Source: Calliphora vicina (taxonomy: Eukaryota; Arthropoda; Insecta; Diptera; Calliphoridae). From it: 64,000 nucleotides of DNA. The position numbers were made by a program, and so were the translations under genes. The notes under the pieces were generated by a model. It did not search any database, was not told where the DNA came from, and was given only the letters and a program-made list of their open reading frames with translations. This document shows, one piece after another, positions 11,611 through 23,600 of the stretch (its first letter is position 1; each line of letters opens with the position of its first letter). The stretch covers positions 98,513,302 to 98,577,301 of the forward strand of contig NC_088783.1 of NCBI RefSeq assembly GCF_958450345.1, written 5' to 3'.

Positions 11611-14600
11611 GTAAGTAAACTATTTTGGCTTTTAAGAACTCGGTTTATGTTACATACAGCTGCGGTCAAAATAATAGCACCACGACATTCATATTGTTAT
11701 ATTAAAATATTACGTAAAAACTGTTAAATTAATTTTTGTTGTTTTTGTATTAATTTATGCTTAATTCCATAAACTTTCAAACATTAAAAATAATTTTGAA
11801 AATTAGAAGCAAATTTTAAAGAAAAACAACATAATATATAACTACCTACGAAATTCATCAGTCAAAAAAATAGCACCAAGATAGAAATCGATTAAAATAA
11901 ACAAAAATTAACCAGGACAAAATTTAATTTAGTAACAATTATTATGGTTTGTAACGTTCTTAACACGTTATTATTAAAAGTAAAATTTTGTTTTCGTATT
12001 TTTTGGCAAAAAAGAGACCAAAAATAAAGATAAAGATTCTAAAATTTTGTATCCAACTTGTATGCCAAATATATTTTTTCATTCCCCAAAATAAATTCTT
12101 AAATATTTTTGGTTTCCTTTTACCCTTTTTGTGACTCTTGGCCATCTAGTTTTAATATAATTATGTTTGGGGATATCGCATCCTGTGCCACGACATTGAC
12201 CTTTTAGCTTGAATCCCAAATTTATATCAATTTATTATTCCATAGATCATTCCTAGGGTCATAATTTCTTTGATTTATATCTGAGTATGATTTTATCAAT
12301 ATATTTTATCATATAATATTGAATTATTTATTCCACATATTCAATATATTCTTCGAATGTTATAGTAGAAAAACCACGATCAAATTATAAGTTTAAAATC
12401 TGTGTGTTTTTAAGAAAAGATGAATATATTATCTTAAATTTTAGTTGAAATTGGATTCGGAGGACATTCTATAGAAGTCTGATATCAAACAATATAATTT
12501 GTTTAATTATTTGACCAAGAAGTTTTTTGGTACTTGAATGTTGAAAAATGGTAATGTGACTTTGGAAATTTTACCTTTAATAGAGGATGTTATATTGTTA
12601 TTGGTGAAACTTTTCTTGGATTTAAATAATTTAAATTTTGTTCTTGTAATGGTCAGCGAATAACTGCAACACTAGTCGCCACTTTTGACCACCGTGCAGA
12701 ACATAAATGCATGATTTTCGAAACGGTGGACCAAGAGTGTTATGATTAAAAACGATAAGCGGTTTCGCAACCTGAAATTTATATTTTTATTTCAACGCAA
12801 TGTTTTTTTAAAACCATTTCTAAATATCTATAAATAGTTTTTTTTTCTGAATTAAGCTAATTGTATGTTTAGAAATCATAATTTTTGAAACTAGAGCTCA
12901 CATACAAAACTTTTTTTGTTACTAAAAAATTTGAAAAGTAAAATTAATTTTTTTGTTTTAAATTTATTCATTTCGATATAAATTAATTCAAATTATAATA
13001 TTATGGCGATTTTTTAAATCGAAAACATAAATATTCTATATTTTTTCGACAATTTCTTACGATGGTGCTATTATTTTGACTGCACAAAATCTGGGTATTT
13101 TTCAAAAATACTTTACTCATAGAAGAAATAGAGATTAATTAACGATATACTATAAATATTTAATTAAAATTACTATGAAAATAAAAATATTTTCCATGTT
13201 GATTGCTTTAAGGTTCTGTGGTGCTATTATTTTGACCGGCACTGTATGTACAATTGAGAAGCGATTGGAAAAATATTATGAACATTTTAAACAAATGATG
13301 TACATATGTATTTAAGATAATAATTTTTTTCTGATCTTGAAATTGAAGTGTGTATCTTTATAGAAACATGTGTGATGAAAGGTAGATCTGTTGAGACTGC
13401 TTTACATTCGCTTGTGGGATTCGTAGAAAAATCACTCGAGCATAAGGAATATGCATTGGTGGCCTTCTTGGATATTGAGGGGGCCTTTAACAATGTGACG
13501 CCAGAGACGATCCTTTCGGCTCTAGGTGGTCTGGATATAGATCAATCTATTATCTGCTTCATAGGTAGACTTCTGACTAATAGAGTCATTATCTCTTCTA
13601 TGGGAACTGCTACTATTTTTAGATTAGCGAGCCGGGGCACTCCACAGGGAGGGGTTTTATCTCCACTCTTGTGGAATCTTGCCATCAATATGTTACTCAT
13701 GAAATTAGATTCCATGATGTGCAAAACTGTTGCATATGCTGATGATGTTGCCGTAGCTGTTTCTGGAAAACACTTGGACACATTATCACAATGCCTGCAA
13801 ACTTCACTCAGTACACTCAGCCAGTGGAGCACTGCAAGTGGACTAGGTGTGAACCCTGGGAAAACGGAGCTTGTGCTGTTCTCCAGAAGGTACAAAATCC
13901 CTCCGTTCCCATTACCGCGCCTTAACGGTGTGGAACTTAAACTCTCGGATAGTGCTAAGTATCTGGGAATTATACTAGACTCTAAGCTATCCTGGAGCCT
14001 TAATATTCATGCGAGAGCGTCCAAGGCGGCTGTCGCTATCTATGCCTGCAGAAGGGCCATTGGGAGTACCTGGGGAATAAGCCCTAGGAATGCGAAATGG
14101 CTTTTCGATATGGTGGTCAAGCCCATGCCTGCAGAAGGGCCATTGGGAGTACCTGGGGAATAAGCCCTAGGAATGCGAAATGGCTTTTCGATATGGTGGT
14201 CAAGCCCATACTAATGTATGGAGCACTAGTTTGGTGGAAGGCTCTAAGTAAATCCACCTACTGTGGGATAATTGAGAGAATCCTGCGAATATCCGCACTA
14301 ATGATCACGGGTGCGCTGCGCAGTACTCCGTCTCGTGCTCTGTTTGTAATGATGCACTGGCTACCTGCTGATCTGATGGCAAAACAATTGGCCATAAATT
14401 CGGCGGTTAGGTTAAGTACTGTTGGAGCATGGAGGTCTAGTTGTACTGGCCATGCGTCTATTTTGGGCGGTATATCTTATATACCTGCTAATATTGACTA
14501 CTGCACTCCCTTACCCTTTATTGACAGACGCTTCTCTGTGTCATTGACGGGCGGGTCTCATTCTTCCATGGACACGTTTGTCATATACACAGATGGCTCT

Positions 14601-17600
14601 AAGTCTGCGGATGGGGTGGGTGGAGGCTTCTATATTCCCCATCTTCAGAAGAGGGTGTGTTTCAGGCTACATGATCAATGTAGTGTAATTCAAGCTGAGA
14701 TTTCAGCGATCAAAAGGGCGGTACACTGGATGAAGTACTATAGGCTATTTGGTGTGAATATCCGAATCTGTACCGACAGTAAGCCTGCTATCAAATCCCT
14801 ATCTGGCGTCTACTCGACATCCAGATTGGTACATGAATGCCGGGTATCTCTTAATGAGATGGCGAGACATTCTAACCTGGAGTTATTCTGGGTGCCTGGT
14901 CACTCTGGTGTACCTGGCACTGCTATTGCGGATGAACTGGCCAAAAGAGGCTCTCGCCTACAAATTGACGAGATCGATAACTTGGTCGGTTCACCGCTGT
15001 CTTGCTGTAAGTCAATCATACAGCGTAAATTATTTGAGTCTGCTCAAATCAGATGGTCTAACTCGACAAACTGCACGATATCGAGACTCACCTGGCCCGT
15101 TTATGACCATCGTAGGTCAATGTCCCTCACGGGGCTACCTCGGGCTAGGCTTCGAGCTCTGATGTCAGTGCTCACGGGGCATTGCTTGATAGGTGAGCAT
15201 GCTAGGAGAATGAATACTCCATATAATGACTTCTGTAGAAGTTGCCATGATGAAGACGAGAATGAGACGATTGAACATCTCCTCTGTCTTTGCCCTGCCT
15301 TAGCAGGGGTGCGGACTGCGACAATAGGTAGTCCATTTTTGCACGGCCTAGCGGATCTATCTACTCTTGATATCAGGAGGATGGATTCGTTCATTCGTGC
15401 GTCAGGTTGGTTCGGCATTGAACCCAGTTCTGACATGTGAAGAATCTCTTGAGGTTCTGAGCATGATCGTTAGGGTAACACAAAGGGACCAATTTCATGG
15501 ACCCAAGTGAGCTGGCTGATAACTAGCTGCCTTCATAACCTAACCTAACCTAAACATGTGTGAAAATATTTAATATTCAAAAATCAATATCCACAAAAAG
15601 AAATTTCTTCTAAAATTTATTTCAAAATTATAGCTCTTTTAGATACATACTTATTTTCTTTACTAACTGAAACATATGTTGGAGAAATGTATTATCTAAG
15701 CACGATATACATACATACTATGGGCGCCAAAAGTGAGTAAACTCCAGTGAATTATATTATTTTTTTTAGATAATAAAAAACATTAAAATTCGACATAAAC
15801 CTTTTTTTCAGAACCGAAACTAGTATTCGGTCTAGTCTGCAACAAACCGAAACTTTTAAATTTTAATCGATTTTTATTATCTTAAACAAAATTAAATAAT
15901 ATACTGGTGTTTACTTACTCATGCTTATTGCCAGTAAAGTGCGGTTTAGCTGACCGTTGAAGGAATGTAACCGTTATGTTGACTTAACGTAAGACTTTAG
16001 TGTAATTATAGAAAATTAAAAATGTGTAACATTAATTTTACATAACAATCAAATCGAATATTTTTTTATGCACACAAAAAAATAATCGAGGCTATATTAA
16101 CTAAGCTTGCATAGTTAATTTCTTTTTATATGAAAACTAAAAACTAAGTTTTATTATCTATGCCAATAGGTAATTCAAACTATACTCTTTACCTAAAAAC
16201 TTTGTTAATATAACTATTGGAATTAGTAATTTGATATTTGGTATCTTCTTCGAAGTTTTTTTGTTTATTTTATTGTCAATTGAAAATATTTTTGGTGCAA
16301 AAGGGTATGTATGAAATTATCTAAAATTTTAGTTATATTAACTAAGAAACTTTGCAAATGCCATTCTACCCTTGCGCTTAGTTAAATTTATACCATATTT
16401 TTAGATAATAAAATATAAAACCTATATATTTTGTGCTTTCTTGGAAAAAGAAGCATTTTTATATATTTAAAAAGTTTTTAAAATCAAAATTGTTAGACGA
16501 TGTCACGTAAAAACGTTAGGGAAATTTACTGTTATCTAATGTTACATTACAATATATCACTAAAACTATTCCGACTACTTTACACATAACAAAAATAATC
16601 AGCAATTTCGTTAAATATTCAGTACGTTACAGTTGGCTAAAGCTGCCCACACACGGGTGATTTGTGAGTGTGATTTGTTCGTGATCGACTTGTTAAAATC
16701 ACAAGTAATTGAAAATTTTCAATCACAAATCAGTCGAACAAATCATTCCGTGTGTGGCCAGCTTAATTCAGTCTTAATAACATAGTGATACAAAATTGAA
16801 CGAACAAAATATGCAGAGTTCTCATGTAGCAATTCTGTTTTGCATCGATCACTATTTTAAAATTTATTTATTTTCAACAACCTAGCCTTATTGGCCATAA
16901 CCGGTTATAAATTTCTACTTAAAAAAATATCGATATATTTAAAGTTAAAATTTCAATACATAAAAAATATGTTCTTTGGAAACTAATTTTCGATTAGAGA
17001 ATGTGTTATATTTTGGGATAAAGCAAAAATTTCAATATAGAGAGAGTTTTCCAAAAATTTTAACAAAATGTTTAGATATTTATAGGATCCTTGAAAATGA
17101 TTTTGAAAGAGTTCTAGATAACCTATTTGATATTGCACATGAAAATGGTAGAATAGAAGCAGATAAAATGTTTTTTAAGCTACAGAGATAGAGCCGGGTA
17201 GACCAAGTGCTTTGCTGATGTAGACGATAATTTGGCAGACAAAGAAGAAATGTTATTGGACGAAGAGAGAAGGAAATTATATTATTCAGGCGGTCGTAGA
17301 ATTACTGGGTCTGAGCTGCGATGTATTTTCCATATATAAATCTTCAATTCAGCGAATTAGTGCACATATGAGAATACCCAGAGCAGAAACTATTAAATAT
17401 GAGTTCAAGGACAACTTGCCTAACGTTGTAACCGTCCATTGGAATGATCCGAGTTCACTCGGCCAAGGGCTGACAACTCAGCAATCACTGTTGCTGCTAC
17501 AACAACAACGATAAACTATTACTTAACTTAGATGTGAGAAGCCGAGAAGAGGAGTGGCTGCCAATTACAATTTCGTATAGCGACAAGGAACAACATCTTG

Positions 17601-20600
17601 CAGTTCCAAAACTTTATCTGGAAAAATTCAATAAAGAGCTATAAGAACTTTCCTCTATGATGATTGGAATTTTATTTACAAGGTGCAAATGATTTGTTGT
17701 GATTAGGGTTTTTAATTTCCCGACCTTTTTTGATACCCGGGAATCGGGATAATTTGTTTCTAAATTCCCGGCTATTCCCGAAATATATAATAATACTGAA
17801 AATTAGGAATATTATAGCAAAATTTCATATAAAAACTTAGTGTTATAATCATTATATAAAGAGCTTCGTATTAATTAATTAAATTTGAGTTAAATTCACT
17901 AAAATCTTAACGCGTAATTAAAAAATGTCAGCCTTTCATTCCATAAATCCATTCCCAGTATCTAATTCTTTAGCTTCATTTAAATTTAATTAATTTTGCA
18001 GTTAATTAATAACAGAATTTATTCAAACTTTGAATGATTAAATTTTTGTTGATTCAAATCTACTACAAATATTATTATAATGGTAATTATTCCCCAGCGG
18101 AGTTAAAATTACGTTTAGCAATTGCAATATCGTCTATTATTGCAAATTTATAAACATTTATCTAAAAAATTGTTTTTTTTTAAGATAAAATGTAAAAAGA
18201 ATACCTTAAAATAGGTTTAAAATAGGGTCGAAGCAATTTTAAAATTCGTTTATTTAACAACATTTGAAATATGTATTTTAAGCTAAAATACGTTTATGAA
18301 TACAATTTTAAGGAATTTTGCTTAAAAATGCCTGTTTAAAATTTTTATGAATATAAATTGCAGTAAAAACATTTTTTTTAATAAAATAAATGGCTTAAAA
18401 TTTAGGGTGTTATAAAAATTTACAATAAAAAATGTTTGCCTGTATCAACCAGATCAGTTGCGACTGACGGAGGATTAATGGAGCTTGTGATCTCTTGGAA
18501 CAAAGTTTAGATATAGACTTTGTGATTTTCAATTGTCGTCATCGTTCTTAAAAGTGTATATAAAGCCTAGATTAAGCAATTGATTGTATCTCCAGAAATA
18601 CCACCCTTTAAAACAGATCAGAGACAATTTGAAAAACATAGATTCAAATAAGACTGAACCTTGAATCGGTTTTGTTAAAAAGCACATTTCTGACGCAACA
18701 ATTTTATCTCTCTTAAAGTATTATAAATCTACACTTGGAAAACATTTTTGTCAGAGACGATTACCGTGAATTACCGTAATAGAACTATGCATATTTTTTT
18801 TGAATGGCAATCCAAAGAAGAATATTGAAATGAAACCCCCTGGTGCTACACATCAAACAAGATGGATGGCCAGAGCGAATTACTCCTTAAAAATATGTTT
18901 GCTTCAGTCTCAGCTGCAAATGATAAAAATGCTCTGCAGGACATTTGCTTATTTTTGCTCAAATTTACAGATTCTATAAAAACATCTAATCAGAATTTGC
19001 GTTTTTTGTAAGCGTTAAAAGTCTATAATAAAGTAGACAAAACAATTAAAAAAAAAACATTGGAAAAAAAATAAATTTTGTTGACCTAAAATATTTAAAA
19101 TTTTTATTTTGAAGTATAATTTGGTGAAGGGTATATATGATTCGGCACAGCCGAATATAGCTCTCTTACATGTTTAAGTATGAGAAAATTTTAGGAAAAC
19201 TCAAAGAACTAAATTTTACTGCTTTTTTCACTTCTCCTTTTTCTTAATAAGAGAAAGAGCTAACAACACTGCCTCCTTTTCACTTCTCAATTTTTTAACT
19301 TAACCTACGCTTAAACTTTAGAAGGTTCCTAATTAGTGGTATGTATATGTGTTTGCTCTGTGATATAATTTAGTCGTGTCTGATAATATCAAATGGTTAA
19401 TTTTTTTTTAATTTGCACAGGACAACGTATGTCGGGTCAGCTAGTTTTTAATAAAACAAATTCTTTAACTTCATGTATCTGTACTAAGTACAACACAATT
19501 TTTATCCAGTTGGAAGAAAGTAATCAAAAAAGTACCAATGATAAATTTTTAGCTTTTTGGGCCTTTAATTTTATATTTACCATATCACTGGCTTAACATG
19601 CGAAAGCTCCAAGTCCATATTTTAAAATTTTACAGGAGAGACAAAAAACAATCAAACTTTTTTTTGCGTAATCATTTTTGAATTCTGTAAATGCAATTTT
19701 TGTTTGCTTTCTATGTGCGTAAAACAACACCATTAATTTACAGCTTCCATTAACATTAAAAAGAGGTTTTAAATATTTATATTGATTCCAGTGAAAAAAA
19801 GTAAATAAAACTCTTTAATTAAATTTTTTTTTAATAAAACAAAAAAATCTTAATAATATTCACATTCTGAAAATAAATTGTAGTATTCAATAGAAAAACC
19901 CTTTATCAGTTCTGTTTACTTAATGGTCAACTTTCATTTCCCATTGGAATTGTTGAGGCTGGTTTTTCTTGTTGCACAGTGTTGTCAGAGTTACATTGTG
20001 AAATTTTATGGGTATAATTTTTGTGGAAGATCTTAACCTACTCCCATTAAAAGTCAATTTGACCTTTTTGTCGAGAAAATCAAAAAAGTCCTTTCGAAAA
20101 TGACATTTAAATATTTAGTGGGGGTCACCAAAGTTGTAAATAAAGCTATAGCAAATTGTAAGTCTTCGTACTTTCTGGTCGTTATTTTTCTTCTTTCCTG
20201 ACGAAGTTGGTGTAAATACGACCACTCCAGTGCTACTACATTTCTTTTTATTTTTTGGAGGAGATTTTTTTTTTTTGGAAAATAGTTTTTTGAATAATTT
20301 ACATATATAATATATCAAATGAAAGGTATATCAAAAGCCTTTCCAAATAAATATAACCCCTTTTGAAGAGAATATGTAAATAAAATATCTAGATAAATGT
20401 AGTGTATAGTAGGGTGACCGGTTTTTAATATCCGGTTATAACCGGTTTTTTGGCTAAGGTCGGTTTCGGTTTTTTTGAAAAGCTCACATTTCGAATATCG
20501 AAGAAACCGGGTTTTTCTCCTCGAATAGCCGGTTTTTTCTAAAAGTGTGTTTTTATGAGTTTTAGTCAGAGACCGAAAATAACGGGTTCACTTTCATTTC

Positions 20601-23600
20601 AATAATAATTTTTTTGTGATATATCGCTAAGAGAGTGATTTATTCGAGAACATTTTAGGTTTGGGGTTGAGAGAAACAGAAAAGAAACAAACACAAATAA
20701 TCTGGATGAGTGATTTATAATATATTTTTTTCGTAAAACATGGAAAATAAATCGCAAAAATGCATTTGATGCAAATCAACGCTTAAATATATAAAATTTA
20801 TCAAAAGATTATAACAATTTAAAAAAAATTCTCATTTCTGTTACTCAGACTTCATTACTTCATACCAGGGATGTTAAAGTTGGTACAATTCTACTTTTTT
20901 GGTACATTTTGACCTTCTAAAGTACCGTGGTACTACCGCGACGCATTTGGTACAATTTGAACATGTTTTTCTCCTCTTTGAATTTTTAGTATAGCAAACA
21001 AATTATTGCGTCCATTTCATTGCATTTGTGGCAAATGAGAAAATATTTTTTTATTTTCAAAATATAATAAAAACTAAGGAAAGAAACAGACTACATTATC
21101 AAGTCTCATACAGACAAAAGATTGGTTAAGATCGACAAATTCATGCTGCTATAATGTAAAACTTCCAAATAGTTTATTAACTAAACAAATAAGTGTCTGA
21201 TTTTGAACTCATATATTCAGAAGACTTATTATAAATTTTTTTTAGACGTTTCTCCACATAATTAATCCATTTTATATATATCATACGAAAAACTAAAATT
21301 TTGTGAAAATGAGCGAATTCACTTAATTTTGAATAAATTCAAAAAGAATCAACCGATTTTTAGGATCGATATCTCATTTTTTTCCTATTACATGTGGCTT
21401 TGTGATAAAGCAGTAAATCTACACAATTTCAGCCGTTTTCGATTTTTCTAAAACAAAAAAATTTGCTAATTTCACGTAAAAAATATATTTTTTTCTTCAA
21501 TTTGTTATTATAACTCCGAAACTACCGAGCCGATTGAAACGCAATATAAATTTTTACATAGCATGGGGAATATGTCTTCAAAATTCAATCAATCGAAAGA
21601 AGAACATTAACTACTCAATTTTATGTATACCAAACGAAAAACTAAAATTTTGTGAAAATGAGCGAATTCACTTGATTCTGAATAAATTCGAAAATAATCC
21701 ATAAATTTTTATGGAAAATATCTCATTTTGTTCCTATTACAGTGGCTTTGTGATAAAGCAATAAATATACACAATTTCAGCCGTTTTCGATTTTTCATGA
21801 TTTTTTAAAACAAATAAATTAGCTATTTTCACGTAAAATTTTGTTTTTTACTTCAATTTGTTATTATAACTCCGAAACTACTAAGCCGATTGAAACGCAA
21901 TATATAAATTAATTAATGATTATGTAAATCTCAACTTTTATTTTAATAACATCGGACTAATCTTTTTTGAGTTATAATTAATTTAAAAAAATTAATGATT
22001 TTTAAAAAAATTTATAATTTTACTTAAAAATTAAAAAAAAAACCTATCCATAGAATTGAACAATTTTACCATTTTTGTACCTATGTAGGTAGCCATGATG
22101 CATCAATCTATATAGTTGTTAGTCAAGCCTTTTTTTGCTGTTGACCTGTGTAATGTATGTTTATGTTAAGTTTTGTTTTTTTGTGTACAATTGAATTTTT
22201 ATGTAATTTGTTTGAAGTTTTAATATATTAAAAAAAATGGTGCCGCGTAGGTCCAAAAAGTACAATTTTTTTTTGGAGACTGGTACAAAATTGAAAACCC
22301 CATTTAACATCAGTGCTTCATACTTATCATATTATTTCCATAATTTGTTAAAAATTACTAATAATATGTTATTGTATGTAAATAAAAGAGAAAGTAAGTT
22401 ATTAAGAACAAGAACAAATTAATTGTTTATCTCACACCAAACCATTAAAAAACCACAAAAACGAATAAAGGTCATACCAAACTGTTATTTTCAGTGATTT
22501 ATTTTTATCACAAAAATATAAATCACAATTTGGGTTTTTTGGTATATGGACGAGTTATTTTCGATCTCTGGTTTTAGTGTATTAAAAACTTTAAAAAATA
22601 TTCAAAATCAAAAAAAAAAAATTAAAACAAATACTCCATCTATTTTAGAAGACTTTATATTTAGAAAATCATACAAGTGATTTGGAAAGCCTGAAAAATT
22701 AATTAATGCTTTGTTTTCTATATGTCCTAAAAAATACACCAAGTAAAAGATAATTTTCAATGTCTAGTTTTATAAAAAAAGTCGAGATACTCCAAAGCAT
22801 TTAAACTGTGTTTTACTTATTCCTAAGAGATTATTTTTTAGTTGTTGACATTTGAAATTAAATTAAAGCAGGGACATAACTGTTATAACCAATATTCGAA
22901 AAAATCCTGAAATAATTGTTTATCAAGAATTTTTGAAAAATGGTCCCTGAATAACAGTTAAAAATAACCAATATTATTTTGGTCTTTGGTAACCATTATA
23001 AACGATTTTTATTTCATTTGGTCTTCAATAACCATTATGAAAGATTTTTATTTTTTTAGGTCTTTAATAACCATTATAAAAGATTTTTATTTTTTTTGGT
23101 CTTCAATAACCATTATAAAATATTTTAATTTTTTTAGGTCTTTGATAACTATTATTAAAGATTTTTATTTTTTTTGGTCTTCCGTAAACATTATGAGTAC
23201 CAACAAAGTTTTTTGGTCGCATGGACCTAGTTTTCATGTAATTTAAAATAGACAGAGAAAGATAAATTGGTTCAGAATTTCATAAGAATCAAGAATATTT
23301 ATGATTATAAACAGTTTTCTTTTAAAATGTGCAATATGTGACAGCTATGACTAATTATGGACCAATCGGCATAAAATTAAGTGACATGTCTTCTGTATAT
23401 ATGAAAGTTATTTGTGCTAAATTTTATTTGAATACCAACTTTTTTAAGAAATCTATACTCGTTAAAATGCTTTTCGGAAGTGGGCCTTGTATGGGAGCTA
23501 TGACTAATTATGGACCAATCGTCACAAAATTTAGTAGTGAGAGTTCGGCTTATATAAAACTTATTTGTGCTGAATTTGGTTTGGATATCTATATAACTAA

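Larger units (their letters stand above)
13376..15551 (+). mobile_element. 5'-truncated non-LTR retrotransposon with RNase H
   Basis: AAACATGTGTGA occurs directly before (13364-13375) and after (15552-15563) the element: a 12-bp target duplication as left by non-LTR integration. The 5' end is truncated inside reverse transcriptase, and the 3' end is a short CCTAA-type repeat tail. The protein order RT, RNase H, CCHC-like C-terminus indicates the LOA/I/R1 side of the non-LTR tree. Fragments of related elements occur at 28566-28815 and 62340-62465. It sits in Rbf intron 5 in the same orientation as the gene. Confidence 0.88.

Noticed and set aside
15533..15553. CCTAA repeats as telomeric sequence
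   Set aside because: They form the 3' tail of the non-LTR element, directly followed by its target duplication; flies of this group lack TTAGG-type telomeres.
22986..23246. 86-codon open frame of repeated FYFFWSSITIIKD-type peptides
   Set aside because: It is the translation of the minisatellite arm of a foldback element; the frame simply lacks stops.
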